Source: Polytrichum commune
Taxonomy: Eukaryota; Streptophyta; Polytrichopsida; Polytrichales; Polytrichaceae
NCBI GenBank assembly: GCA_950295325.1
Contig: OX485803.1
Coordinates: 71,129,554-71,193,553, forward strand
DNA length: 64,000 bases
Direction of reading: 5' to 3'
The notes beneath the pieces were generated by a model that ran no database searches, was not told where the DNA came from, and saw nothing but the letters and a program-made list of their open reading frames with translations. The position numbers and the translations under genes are program-made. Position 1 is the stretch's first letter. Each line of letters starts with the position of its first letter. Below, one piece after another: positions 1 to 11,318 of this stretch.

Positions 1-690
1 TGGGTGAGGTCCCCGGGCGTTGGGAACGCCTCCCATCCACGAAGACTAGGAGGCACAACGGTAAGGCCATGAGCTATGCGTAGCTCATGGCGTGGTGATT
101 CTAGAATGCTCAAGAACACCTCAATCGGAGGTGTGAGCTAGGAGTTATGGCCATTTGAGTGGGGCGCTGTCCCGGGACAGCGCCCTGGTACAGCAGTGCC
201 TGGGAGTGATTCCCGGGACTGCCAAGGTTCAAACAGGCATAACTTCCTCAAGACTTGCCCGAATGGGGCAAGCGAGGAGTCCATCGGCATCTACGTGAAG
301 CGTAGATGAAGATGCAGTGGTTGGTTGCTGGAATCAGACATCATACAAGAAAGTTATGATGGTCTGAAGCTGCTGGGGGCTTCTAGGCCCAGCGGCTAAG
401 GGAAAATGTCCACTTGGCCCCAACTCTTGGTAGAGAGACAAGAGGTTGGTTGACGGTGGGGTAGGGGCCCCGCGTAGAGTCCTAGAGGCTTATATGGGTG
501 AGGTGGTGTGGCCTCACCCACCCGAGGCCGAACGGTAAGGCCTCCATGGGCTTTGGCCTATTGTGAGGCCATAGTTGCCTAGTATGCTTCGGGTTGTTGT
601 AGTGTTGCTCCGGCAACGCGATGATCAACATAGGATTGGACTTCCATGGATGGAAGTCCACATTGGGGAAATGGGTTACCGATTAAGGGG
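1..690. other. Hairpin-rich non-coding flank
   Basis: No coding region was recognised. The stretch holds an unusual number of perfect inverted repeats: 66-91 (11-bp arms, 4-nt loop), 162-185 (24-bp palindrome without loop), about 255-273 (7-bp arms), 289-307 (7-bp arms) and 638-659 (10-bp arms). It lies downstream of the reverse-strand 619-aa element ORF once the solo LTR at 691-3530 is removed, so it is probably the 3' region or LTR of that element. This placement is inference. Confidence 0.5.
162..185. repeat. 24-bp perfect palindrome
   Basis: The two 12-nt halves GGGCGCTGTCCC and GGGACAGCGCCC are exact reverse complements with no loop. It is the strongest of a cluster of hairpins in this flank. 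Function unknown. Confidence 0.85.
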
Positions 691-3530
691 TGTGGTACTT
701 TTGGGCCACCCCCTTTCGAGGGAGCCTAAAAGTATCACACAAGCCCTTCGGTGAAGATGGCCTGCATTTGCAGGCGCCCAAGCCGAACCCGGATGATAGA
801 TGTATAACGTGAGTAGTTAGATTTTTAAGGGAGATTAAATATGCGTCGTAGTACCTCCGGAGGTTAGGCCTTAGTTTTTTACTAGTGTGGCTTTAAACTC
901 CACCAACCAATTTCATATCTAGTTCTAACCTTAACCTACAACCTATTCTACGCGCAGACGCACCAGCCTTGAAACCAAGGCAATCCTAATTTGTGAATTG
1001 GGATGGTTCTGATACACCCAACCGGGTGTGACTCATACCACCCTAACTCAACGAACGGAATAACGACAATTTGATGGACCATTCAATTCTTCCTATTTCT
1101 TTATTTAGTTCTATTTAGTTTTCTAAGCGGGGGAAGTTGGCCTAAGTCCCACCCTTCACACAAATTCCTTCTTAATTACTTACTTTTGTTTGCACGTCCT
1201 AACTTACTACATTAACATATTAGGCATCACCCCTTACCTCGGGTCTCTTGCCAACAAGGGTTTACGATTTATTTGGTATGTTTTGATTGTTAAATGTGTT
1301 TACACTGGATAGACCACGAAATGCAACTCAATGGGACCAGGGTGACGGGCGACCTGTAGGTTCAACCTGTTGCGCAATCTTCATAAATTGGGGCCATTAC
1401 TCCCAATCTATGGGGCCAACAACATAATAGTGGATTCGCGGGTCATTAACCCCACCTTTCCACCAACAACATTCAGAGTGGTCGTGTCGGTGATTAATCC
1501 GACTTACCACACACGAAACTTGCTAATAAATGAAGCTACTACCACAAAACATACCAAGGGCCCCGAAAACAATGGAATTGGGTACTCCCTTGGCGGTCAA
1601 GTGGTCAAGCCACTTGACCTTACGAGATAGGTGAGTGGGTTTAGAGATGCGTACCTTAGCCGTGCTCCCTCCGACCCTAAATGGAAGGCTTAAGGTTAGT
1701 TAATTTACCTCAATTTTCCTCGGTTGATTTGGGCTTGATGTAGGCCGAGCCGCTACCTCCTTCCTTGCTCCACTTTCCGAGCGTCGACCTTGCCTCCTTC
1801 TTTGTAACTAGTTTGGTAGTAAGCGTACCTTAGTTAACAATTAAAATATAAAGTGTTATTCTGCCCTGTAATTTAATCCTAAGCATAATATTTATACTTA
1901 GTGCACCAAATTATCTTTCCAATGATCTAAAAATCACTCTAATCGGATAAGAAATGCAAAAGTTATGAGGGTTGGAAGTGTGAGGTCGATTCAACCGACC
2001 CTTCCAACCCACCTATCTACCTTCTAACTTCAAAAATTCATAGCACATTCCTTACTACTTGGATCTAGGCTTTCCTTATACCATTGGAAAGCTATGAACA
2101 AGCTCTAACTAGAAAAATTATGACATCAGCAGGTTAAGCTAATAGAAATTCAGCGGACTCCTTGTAACACAGCAGTCAATCAAGAAGGCTTAAACTATGT
2201 ATCTCGCCTTCAACAATTCATATCTAATTCAAATCTTAGTCAAATCAAACGTTCTATATGACCCTGGAGAGATATTAAAAATATGTATTTGATAAAAATA
2301 TGTGATTAGAAAGGTAAGCCGAAGTGAACCCAGCAGGTCCTCTGTAATGCAGCAGTCAACCAAAAGTTCTCAAACTATGTGTCCCATCTTGCACAATTCA
2401 TATCTAATTCAAATCATGCTCAAATCAAATGTTCTAAGCCATTTTGGAAAGCTACACAAAAGTTCTACTTGGAAAAAATATAATTTCTTGGAATTAAAAT
2501 TCCTATTGGGCTCGCAGGTCTGATCCAGCAGCCGCTACCCACAAGACCACCCAGTTTTTTCTACTCCATCTTTGAAAATCCATAACTAATTGTCATCTCA
2601 ACCAAATCACAAATGGGAAACGGCTATGGATGGCTATATGAAATCTCTCTAAGAGAAAAATGATAAGTATCTTGTTCTAGCTTTTGAACTAAGCCTTCAG
2701 GGCATTGGCAGATGAGGTCTATAATGCCTCTACTCAAAACTCTACCATCCAACCTACCTCTACAAAAGAAGGAATAATTTTGTTGGTGTGTTAATAAACA
2801 CACAACCTAACTAGGAGAGAGAGAGTAGAGGAGGTTCTCAAGCCTTTCTTTTAGACCATTGAGAATACATGCTAAAGGATTTTTTCCTAACTACATTGAA
2901 GCAGGGCTTCGCCCAAAAACTAGAGAAAGAGAGAGAGCTACAAGGTGGAAGGAGGGGTTTTTAAACCCTCTCACAAAAGGGTTGGACCCCTCCTCCACCG
3001 GATCCATTTTTCAAACCCTTTCCCGAAATTTTGGCTCGGGGGTTTTCCCGGTTGAGGTTGCCACCCTCTCGCCGAGGTGGCTCCGACAAAAAACCTTTAG
3101 AAATCTTTCTAATTTTTCCGCCATCGAGTTGGCAAGGGGGCAAGTGGGCAAGTATCCCCCTTGCTCTCTTTCTTTTTTGTCTTCAAAATTCTTCACGCCG
3201 ATTTTTTCTTCTTACGTAAAACACCTCCAATAGTCTTGTGTGCCTCACACTAACTAATAAACTAACACTTGCTTAGCTAGCATTTACTAACATTTGCTTA
3301 ATAGCTAGCATCTACTAATATTTGCTTAGCTAGTTGTTTTTACTAGCTAGCATATTTTTTCTACTTTGCTATCTTCTAGCACTACTTAGTTTCATTTTGA
3401 CCTTCCTTCTTCTAGGCTAAATGCTAAATGAACTAATTTTCCCTAAATTCCCTATCAATTCTAACTTTTAATGCTAACATTCTAACTAAAAGTGATCCCG
3501 CAGAGTGGTGGACCACTCAAAGGGTTCACA
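691..3530 (+). mobile_element. Solo LTR, copy 1 (2,840 bp)
   Basis: The unit starts TGTGGTAC and ends GGTTCACA, the TG...CA ends typical of LTRs, and is flanked by a 5-bp direct repeat AGGGG at 686-690 and 3531-3535 (target-site duplication). The reverse complement of 7204-10043 has exactly the same length and is almost identical; only two substitutions were noticed by eye, near 2450-2475. No internal terminal repeats, PBS or polyprotein were seen, so a solo LTR left by recombination is the best reading; a short non-autonomous element is the alternative. Short ORFs inside (for example 2859-3233) occur in both copies simply because the copies are identical. It interrupts the 3' region of the reverse-strand element whose ORF lies at 3855-5714. 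Confidence 0.9.
3241..3360. repeat. Short GCTAGC-type repeats inside solo LTR 1
   Basis: Degenerate tandem copies of a unit resembling TAGCTAGCATTTACTAACA lie near the 3' end of the LTR; the same block lies at about 7374-7494 in copy 2. Confidence 0.6.
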
Positions 3531-3535
3531 AGGGG

Positions 3536-3854
3536 TGAGTCCCGAAAGCAAAGTAGGAGGGTTGGTTACCTCCTATGAACTATTGGTCCGGGGTAAGAGG
3601 AGCTATCCATTAGCATGGCGGAATGCGAAGGGTTAGCGCTCGTAACCTTTGCTAGAAACGAAAATTGGCAAGATTATTAAGGGACCTAGCAAGGGTTGCG
3701 ACAATATGAGTGTGTTGATCCGTGAAGAAAAGTGTTTTTCAACACTTGAATCTCTTGGTCAAATAACGCACTTGCATTATTAATGGAGAATGTGGGAGAT
3801 CCTTGCAATGACAAGGAAAAGGGAGTGAAGATTAAACGAACGAGGGGAATGTCC
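3536..3854 (-). other. 3' non-coding region of the 619-aa element
   Basis: Read on the minus strand, the sequence from about 4075 down to 3740 resembles 20780-21045 on the plus strand: both carry the GTGAGGCCAAA...CACCCTTAAGCGTCC block, then CACATTCTCCATTAA, then CAAGTGTTRAAAAA. It therefore looks like the shared 3' end of one element family, present twice in opposite orientation. Confidence 0.55.
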
Positions 3855-5714
3855 TTAAGGGCATGTGTGGCTAAATCCGCGGGTTGGACTCTTGAGAAGG
3901 CCAACTCTAGCATTAGCCAAGAGGCCAACATTAATAAAGTACAATGAGTAAGACAATACGTGTTCATTCGAACATGAAAAATTCCTTGCATATGGTTCAA
4001 TGTTGTAATAGATAATGTGATTCTCAAAGTCATCACCCGGACTAGGACGCTTAAGGGTGGTGGATTTGGCCTCACAAGGGGACTGGCCTCGTCCGGATCT
4101 AACAGACCCGGTACTCTTTCTCCTCACCTGGGAAGAACGGACCCTTTCCGGAGCTCCTCCGGAACTAGCCGGCCGAGAGCCGCCTCCCTCCTGGCTAGGT
4201 CCTGCAGACGTTGGCGGGTTCTGGACCAGAGCGACCTCGCCAACTACCTTGTAGAGGGTTCCGGTTGGTGACCTAGGCGGACCCGGATAGAATACCCGCC
4301 GGGGTATTCCGCTTGGCGGAACCACCTTCTGGATTTCCGCCAGGAGATCCTTCATCGTCCGTGAGTACTTCACGAGGATGGGAAGGGTCTGCCTGGCGGA
4401 TGCGGGTTCTCCGGACTCCATCATCCGGTCGTAGAGATGCGCCTTGTTGACGATCTCTGCCGGATGCCCCACCAGCTCCCGGATCCGGCTGAAGACCACT
4501 GCCTGCTCCGCGTGGTACTTCCGGATCTCTTCACTCTTCTGACTCAGCTCCTGAGTCATGGCCGCTACCTGCGCGGTGAGGTGAGCATTCTCCGTCTTGG
4601 CCTGCTCGAGCTCCTTCCTGTCCGCCCTCTTGGCCAACTCCCGGAGGATATTTCCGGGTCCGCAGTCGTCCAGGGCCTGGTTCGCCCCTCGGACGATGTG
4701 TTCCAGCCGGTAGTACTGGTTCTGCAGGTCCTCCATCCCCTCCTGGACCCGCTTGAAGGGATTTTCCGGAAAGTCCCAAGCGGATAGATCCACATTCCGG
4801 CACGTGGTCTCTCGGCTGGGTCCGACTTCCGGATGATGATGAGGAGGAGGAGGAGAGAGTGGCCTCGAGATGGTTGGCGGCGGGCTTCCGGGTGACGAGG
4901 GAGGTGCTTCCGGAATGATGGGGTCGCTGGAAGTCTCCGTCTCGAAGTCTCCAACTTCCGGATGGAGCTTGTAGGTGACCTCGTCCGCCGCTATCGTCAG
5001 CAGGTCCTCCTCCTCGGCCGTGAAACAGTCGAAGTGCTGAGAGAGGTGCAGAATGAAGGGGGAGAGGAAGGAGGGTTTCCGGCCTATGTGGGGGAGGGCC
5101 CGCCCTACTATCTCCTGGATTATCAGACCCTTCACCGGCCGGACTCCGGACATGGCACCAAACAGGGTGTTAGCCATGGTGAGGCTAATCCGCTTCGGCT
5201 TGTCTGGATTAAGGATGGGCAAGAGGAATTCTAACACCCTCCGCTCCCTAAGGTTCCGGCAGTTCCCGGGGTGGAAGCCGTCCTTCGGATCCGCATCCCC
5301 TCTAAACTTTCCGGCGAACAGGCCATCGCGCCGGCCGGCCCACCCCTCTGCAATTCCCCTCGGGAACCCGTAGACCCTATTCCACACATCCGGAGTCCAA
5401 TGATCCGGATCCCTCCTCTTGGTCCTTAACCACTGATTACCTCTCTCGAACTTGAATTCTCGGAGGGTATTTTCCGCTCGGAGGTTCCAAGGTTTGGCGA
5501 GCAACCCAGCACAGCCCATAACCCGGAGATCCTCTGCTAGCTCCTGCAACTTCCTATCCTCTCTTGGAATTGCAGGGACTAGGGTTTTGAGCGGAATTGG
5601 GATGGGTTCCCTCTGATCCTCTTCCCGTGTTTCCGGCATCTTCCTCTCTTCTCTCAACTTCCGTCTCAATTTACGGAAACCCTTTCCTCTCCGGGTACCC
5701 TCTCTTCCGTTCAA
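3855..5714 (-). CDS. Retroelement-type 619-aa protein with plant transposon-protein-like domain
   Basis: A single uninterrupted ORF of 619 codons. The N-terminal 35 residues are strongly basic. Residues about 40-260 form a globular part rich in W, R and F, with a stretch (about 165-235) that resembles the 'putative plant transposon protein' domain found in extra ORFs of plant Ty3/gypsy elements (EFLLPILNP...MANTLFGAMSG). It is followed by a proline/serine-rich linker (about 260-300), a helical, probably coiled-coil segment with ELAKRADRKELEQ (about 345-400), and a basic serine-rich tail. The 259-aa ORF at 20104-20883 has the same layout in shorter form and shares the 3' DNA, but in another frame at the very end. 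No protease, RT or integrase accompanies it. The domain name is from memory of the family and is tentative; an element-encoded accessory protein is the safest description. The start is the first possible codon after a CT-rich leader. Confidence 0.6.
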   Translation of the reverse strand: MNGREGTRRGKGFRKLRRKLREERKMPETREEDQREPIPIPLKTLVPAIPREDRKLQELAEDLRVMGCAGLLAKPWNLRAENTLREFKFERGNQWLRTKRRDPDHWTPDVWNRVYGFPRGIAEGWAGRRDGLFAGKFRGDADPKDGFHPGNCRNLRERRVLEFLLPILNPDKPKRISLTMANTLFGAMSGVRPVKGLIIQEIVGRALPHIGRKPSFLSPFILHLSQHFDCFTAEEEDLLTIAADEVTYKLHPEVGDFETETSSDPIIPEAPPSSPGSPPPTISRPLSPPPPHHHPEVGPSRETTCRNVDLSAWDFPENPFKRVQEGMEDLQNQYYRLEHIVRGANQALDDCGPGNILRELAKRADRKELEQAKTENAHLTAQVAAMTQELSQKSEEIRKYHAEQAVVFSRIRELVGHPAEIVNKAHLYDRMMESGEPASARQTLPILVKYSRTMKDLLAEIQKVVPPSGIPRRVFYPGPPRSPTGTLYKVVGEVALVQNPPTSAGPSQEGGGSRPASSGGAPERVRSSQVRRKSTGSVRSGRGQSPCEAKSTTLKRPSPGDDFENHIIYYNIEPYARNFSCSNEHVLSYSLYFINVGLLANARVGLLKSPTRGFSHTCP

Positions 5715-6066
5715 CTGCTATGGAGTCCCGGCAAGCCAACTGCCGGTGACTGGAAATTACGGAGTCCCAGCAATCCAACTGCTGGTGGCTCGAAAGAAAA
5801 ACAAAGTCTCACCACTCTTTCACTCAACAATTTTTCTCCTTGCAAAAAGTGGGGAGGAGAAGGAAGAGACCCTTAAATATCCTCCCCCCCTCTTCCTCCC
5901 AGTGTTACCGTTAGGGTTTAACGGAAAACGGTTACCAACCGTTTTCCGACGGTTTTCCCCCAACCGTCATAAACCCGTTGTAACCGCCACTTTCGGTCCG
6001 TTGGTTAATCTTGGCGTGGCCATTACTTGGTCCGGACCAGCGGTTCGGACCATGATTAAACGGTCC
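5715..6066 (-). promoter_or_regulatory. Possible promoter/leader of the 619-aa ORF
   Basis: On the minus strand a TATA-like ATATTTAAGG lies at 5871-5880, followed by a CT-rich leader and the ORF start about 160 nt downstream. Two similar 40-nt pieces (GGAGTCCCGGCAAGCCAACTG and GGAGTCCCAGCAATCCAACTG types) lie at about 5720-5785. No experiment supports this. Confidence 0.35.
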
Positions 6067-7203
6067 TGTGATAGCAAATTTTAGTTTACCTTTTTTGCAA
6101 ATCAGATTTCAGTGTAAAAAGGGTTAAATTCTGTATTAGAATCCTAAAACATTGTCAATGTAAATAGGCTATAGTCTTCAGATTCCGAAAAGCACAACTT
6201 TCAAGGCTATAGTCTGATATGAAAGGATGGAAGGTGGGGAGGACTCCTCACAGAGTATAAAGGGAGGAGGAGGAAAGATAGAAATAAGTTATCTTTGGGG
6301 AAGAGATTGAACTCCATAGTTATTCAAAACTTTTGTAAAAGTCTGTAATTGAATGCACTTCTGATGTGCATGGCAATTGTCTTTTTGATGTTATTGTTTA
6401 TCAATACTAATTTAATACCTTTCCAGGAGTGAGTCCTGAATTGTGAGAGTTGAAGGATTTACCCTGTTCCTTTTTGTTGTGTCTATTGGATATTATTTGC
6501 AAGTTCGGGCAATAGTCTTGATATTGGGATAGAAGACTAATTCTAAGTGAGTATCAGGGCTATAGTCTGAGATTGTGTGTCAGTACACTTTGCTGAGATT
6601 GCAAAGTGAAGAGATCACTGATGTAGAAACTGTGTTTACTATGCTACAGTAACTACAGTCTATGGCCATGTGCAGTGTGTGTAGATGATTGTAAGACCAA
6701 TTGGAATAACATGATTTGGTGAATCAATTACACAATCCGGCTACATTCCTAGTTTATCATTATACAAGGATCTGAAAGAATTGAACACGGCCAGGCAATT
6801 GTCTGTATGTAATTAGTGATATTACTTTTAATGTTATGTCAAGACTATCGCCTGGATAATCAACCTCTCATAGCAGGAGATGATGAGATTTCGTATTTGA
6901 TTACTTTGAGTGAAGTCTATAGTCTTTGTGATTGATGAGTGAATCTCCCTGAGAGATAGGAAAAATCATAAGTAAGGCAAGGCTATAGTCTTTGTAATGA
7001 AGAGGAACTTTGAGAGAGGATTGCCAATATGTAACTGAGTGTAATCCTGGGATACCAATGATGCTGAAGTAAGAGTGTGAGATCAGCAAAGGAATTGATG
7101 ACAAGATCTAATATGAGAATTGAGTGAATTCAATGAATTTACTTAAGCACCAATGATGGTGTTTGTGATCTTAATCATAATGGAACTCAATATCTTAGGA
7201 AGG
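6067..7203 (+). mobile_element. Putative 5' LTR of Ty3/gypsy element, left part
   Basis: Starts TGTGATAGC, has a TATA box at 6256-6262 (TATAAAG) and continues at 10044 after the nested solo LTR. Removing the 2,840-bp insertion and one 5-bp duplication gives an LTR of about 1.8 kb ending ...ACTACA at 10708, three bases before the PBS. It contains nine or more copies of the RGRCWATRGYC motif (for example 6166, 6203, 6507, 6557, 6913, 6978). The left border is inferred from TG and the TATA position only, since no 3' LTR was found to compare. Confidence 0.45.
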
Positions 7204-10043
7204 TGTGAACCCTTTGAGTGGTCCACCACTCTGCGGGATCACTTTTAGTTAGAATGTTAGCATTAAAAGTTAGAATTGATAGGGAATTTAGGGAAAATTA
7301 GTTCATTTAGCATTTAGCCTAGAAGAAGGAAGGTCAAAATGAAACTAAGTAGTGCTAGAAGATAGCAAAGTAGAAAAAATATGCTAGCTAGTAAAAACAA
7401 CTAGCTAAGCAAATATTAGTAGATGCTAGCTATTAAGCAAATGTTAGTAAATGCTAGCTAAGCAAGTGTTAGTTTATTAGTTAGTGTGAGGCACACAAGA
7501 CTATTGGAGGTGTTTTACGTAAGAAGAAAAAATCGGCGTGAAGAATTTTGAAGACAAAAAAGAAAGAGAGCAAGGGGGATACTTGCCCACTTGCCCCCTT
7601 GCCAACTCGATGGCGGAAAAATTAGAAAGATTTCTAAAGGTTTTTTGTCGGAGCCACCTCGGCGAGAGGGTGGCAACCTCAACCGGGAAAACCCCCGAGC
7701 CAAAATTTCGGGAAAGGGTTTGAAAAATGGATCCGGTGGAGGAGGGGTCCAACCCTTTTGTGAGAGGGTTTAAAAACCCCTCCTTCCACCTTGTAGCTCT
7801 CTCTCTTTCTCTAGTTTTTGGGCGAAGCCCTGCTTCAATGTAGTTAGGAAAAAATCCTTTAGCATGTATTCTCAATGGTCTAAAAGAAAGGCTTGAGAAC
7901 CTCCTCTACTCTCTCTCTCCTAGTTAGGTTGTGTGTTTATTAACACACCAACAAAATTATTCCTTCTTTTGTAGAGGTAGGTTGGATGGTAGAGTTTTGA
8001 GTAGAGGCATTATAGACCTCATCTGCCAATGCCCTGAAGGCTTAGTTCAAAAGCTAGAACAAGATACTTATCATTTTTCTCTTAGAGAGATTTCATATAG
8101 CCATCCATAGCCGTTTCCCATTTGTGATTTGGTTGAGATGACAATTAGTTATGGATTTTCAAAGATGGAGTAGAAAAAACTGGGTGGTCTTGTGGGTAGC
8201 GGCTGCTGGATCAGACCTGCGAGCCCAATAGGAATTTTAATTCCAAGAAATTATATTTTTCCCAAGTAGAACTTTTGTATAGCTTTCCAAAATGGCTTAG
8301 AACATTTGATTTGAGCATGATTTGAATTAGATATGAATTGTGCAAGATGGGACACATAGTTTGAGAACTTTTGGTTGACTGCTGCATTACAGAGGACCTG
8401 CTGGGTTCACTTCGGCTTACCTTTCTAATCACATATTTTTATCAAATACATATTTTTAATATCTCTCCAGGGTCATATAGAACGTTTGATTTGACTAAGA
8501 TTTGAATTAGATATGAATTGTTGAAGGCGAGATACATAGTTTAAGCCTTCTTGATTGACTGCTGTGTTACAAGGAGTCCGCTGAATTTCTATTAGCTTAA
8601 CCTGCTGATGTCATAATTTTTCTAGTTAGAGCTTGTTCATAGCTTTCCAATGGTATAAGGAAAGCCTAGATCCAAGTAGTAAGGAATGTGCTATGAATTT
8701 TTGAAGTTAGAAGGTAGATAGGTGGGTTGGAAGGGTCGGTTGAATCGACCTCACACTTCCAACCCTCATAACTTTTGCATTTCTTATCCGATTAGAGTGA
8801 TTTTTAGATCATTGGAAAGATAATTTGGTGCACTAAGTATAAATATTATGCTTAGGATTAAATTACAGGGCAGAATAACACTTTATATTTTAATTGTTAA
8901 CTAAGGTACGCTTACTACCAAACTAGTTACAAAGAAGGAGGCAAGGTCGACGCTCGGAAAGTGGAGCAAGGAAGGAGGTAGCGGCTCGGCCTACATCAAG
9001 CCCAAATCAACCGAGGAAAATTGAGGTAAATTAACTAACCTTAAGCCTTCCATTTAGGGTCGGAGGGAGCACGGCTAAGGTACGCATCTCTAAACCCACT
9101 CACCTATCTCGTAAGGTCAAGTGGCTTGACCACTTGACCGCCAAGGGAGTACCCAATTCCATTGTTTTCGGGGCCCTTGGTATGTTTTGTGGTAGTAGCT
9201 TCATTTATTAGCAAGTTTCGTGTGTGGTAAGTCGGATTAATCACCGACACGACCACTCTGAATGTTGTTGGTGGAAAGGTGGGGTTAATGACCCGCGAAT
9301 CCACTATTATGTTGTTGGCCCCATAGATTGGGAGTAATGGCCCCAATTTATGAAGATTGCGCAACAGGTTGAACCTACAGGTCGCCCGTCACCCTGGTCC
9401 CATTGAGTTGCATTTCGTGGTCTATCCAGTGTAAACACATTTAACAATCAAAACATACCAAATAAATCGTAAACCCTTGTTGGCAAGAGACCCGAGGTAA
9501 GGGGTGATGCCTAATATGTTAATGTAGTAAGTTAGGACGTGCAAACAAAAGTAAGTAATTAAGAAGGAATTTGTGTGAAGGGTGGGACTTAGGCCAACTT
9601 CCCCCGCTTAGAAAACTAAATAGAACTAAATAAAGAAATAGGAAGAATTGAATGGTCCATCAAATTGTCGTTATTCCGTTCGTTGAGTTAGGGTGGTATG
9701 AGTCACACCCGGTTGGGTGTATCAGAACCATCCCAATTCACAAATTAGGATTGCCTTGGTTTCAAGGCTGGTGCGTCTGCGCGTAGAATAGGTTGTAGGT
9801 TAAGGTTAGAACTAGATATGAAATTGGTTGGTGGAGTTTAAAGCCACACTAGTAAAAAACTAAGGCCTAACCTCCGGAGGTACTACGACGCATATTTAAT
9901 CTCCCTTAAAAATCTAACTACTCACGTTATACATCTATCATCCGGGTTCGGCTTGGGCGCCTGCAAATGCAGGCCATCTTCACCGAAGGGCTTGTGTGAT
10001 ACTTTTAGGCTCCCTCGAAAGGGGGTGGCCCAAAAGTACCACA
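7204..10043 (-). mobile_element. Solo LTR, copy 2 (2,840 bp, inverted)
   Basis: Reverse complement of 691-3530, same length to the base, with a different 5-bp target duplication GAAGG at 7199-7203 and 10044-10048. The distinct duplications show two independent insertions rather than one giant inverted-repeat transposon. It splits the putative 5' LTR of the gypsy element and lands within one of its AGGCAATAGTC motifs. The near identity of the copies suggests recent insertions or recent activity of the family. Confidence 0.9.
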
Positions 10044-10708
10044 GAAGGCAATAGTCATGTTGGGAGATGAATGGTGCTAGTGAAAAGACTATAGCCTTGA
10101 ACAGTTGCTTTGGAGGGAGGTCGAAAGGACAACACAGTCACTGGCTGGATGTTTCCTATTCCAGAGGATGGTAATTCTAACCTTTTTGGAACCATAACTT
10201 GGTAATAATCGAATTTATGTAATTCCAGTCTATGGCCTCGTTGTAATTGCGATTCCTAATGAACTAAGAATCCATTGAAGACTATAACCAGATGTGAATT
10301 ATGCTAATGTGGAACTAAAGACTATAGCAAAGATCAAAGTGCCCTTGGCTTTGACAAATAAGACTCAATGATGTTACTCTTGCAAAGACTATAGTCGATG
10401 GCTGTGCCTATGCTTGTGCACCGCACTTGGTCCGAATAAAATGAACTCACTGCCAGACAATTGCCAAGGAATTTAAAGTGAGGTGAGAGACTGTCACTTC
10501 TGCATGTACTGGAACGGAGTGATCTTTTAGATGTTTTTATCCATTGCCCGTAAATTAATTGTCATACCGAAGTTGAAGTGAAGTGTTGTACCCTTGTGTT
10601 TTCCCTAACAAAACCTTGTCTAAGACACCTAGATGATATAAGAATCACCTTTTAAGTCTTCCCTGATTTGTTCCCTGGTTTTGTTTCTAACCCAAAAAAC
10701 TAACTACA
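10044..10708 (+). mobile_element. Putative 5' LTR of Ty3/gypsy element, right part
   Basis: Continuation of the LTR interrupted by the solo LTR. It carries the motif at about 10049, 10085, 10219, 10280, 10319, 10386 and 10454, and ends CTAACTACA directly before the primer-binding site. Confidence 0.55.
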
Positions 10709-10711
10709 TTT

Positions 10712-10729
10712 TGACGCCGCTGCCGGGGA
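10712..10729 (+). promoter_or_regulatory. Primer-binding site, tRNA-Asp type
   Basis: TGACGCCGCTGCCGGGGA matches 16 of 18 bases of the complement of the plant tRNA-Asp 3' end (TGGCGCCGTTGCCGGGGA). It lies three bases after the LTR end, as expected for reverse-transcription priming. tRNA-Asp priming is known from Athila-like and some other plant Ty3/gypsy elements. Confidence 0.8.
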
Positions 10730-10954
10730 AGGCTTCGGTCGATTTAAGTCTAGGTGGATAAGCCTGTTAGGAAGCATTGTTAGGCTTGACTTTTTGAATA
10801 AGGAATTTAAATTAAGTCTTTGGGAAACTCAAGAAAGTGAAGAGATAAGTTCATAACTATTTCTGAAACTTTTACATGATCCTAAAGTCATAATTTCAAT
10901 TCATCATTATTGCAAAAAACCAAATGCCTAGATTTATAACTCAATGGTTAATTC

Positions 10955-11296
10955 ATGGATGAACCCAAAGTATGGAAATCTAGAGGTCATCGTAATTCTT
11001 TAAATTATCCTTTAAAATATACACCCTTTGGACTTTCTGAGAGTACCTTGGGAGAGCTAAACCTTGTAGGCTTCGAGGAAGCTGTTGAAAAGATTGTTAG
11101 AAGAATTTGTAAGTGCCAACTTGAAACAGTGGTTGACGCGAAACATCCCCAACTAGTGGGTCGGACTTGTAAAGGTCTAGGACACTACTCGAGGGATTGT
11201 GAAGTGAGTAAGCTTAAGTCTAAAGCTAAAATTGTGGAAAGGTGGAAGTCAAAAGTGTTAACCCGTACAATTGGGTTACAAACTGATTCTTTATGA
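10955..11296 (+). CDS. Degenerate gag-like leader ORF, 113 aa
   Basis: This short ORF between PBS and gag contains one zinc-knuckle-like motif, CKGLGHYSRDC, missing the first cysteine pair spacing of the standard CX2CX4HX4C box because the preceding region reads RT. It could be a broken duplicate of a gag end or a small leader ORF of the element. It is followed within 25 bases by another ORF in a different frame, which suggests one older reading frame now broken by a frameshift. Confidence 0.35.
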   Translation: MDEPKVWKSRGHRNSLNYPLKYTPFGLSESTLGELNLVGFEEAVEKIVRRICKCQLETVVDAKHPQLVGRTCKGLGHYSRDCEVSKLKSKAKIVERWKSKVLTRTIGLQTDSL

Positions 11297-11318
11297 GTGA
11301 ATCATCTTTAACATTAAT

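Noticed and set aside
2859-3233. 124-aa ORF in the solo LTR, also at 7501-7875
   Set aside because: Its only repeat occurrence is the duplicate LTR itself; composition is low complexity and overlapping ORFs occur on both strands.
4017-5373. Several 65-129 aa ORFs opposite or overlapping the 619-aa ORF
   Set aside because: Shadows of the GC-rich 619-aa frame without recognisable features.
691-10043. One giant inverted-repeat DNA transposon with 2.8-kb arms
   Set aside because: Each arm has its own LTR-type ends and its own 5-bp target duplication (AGGGG and GAAGG), so they are separate insertions.
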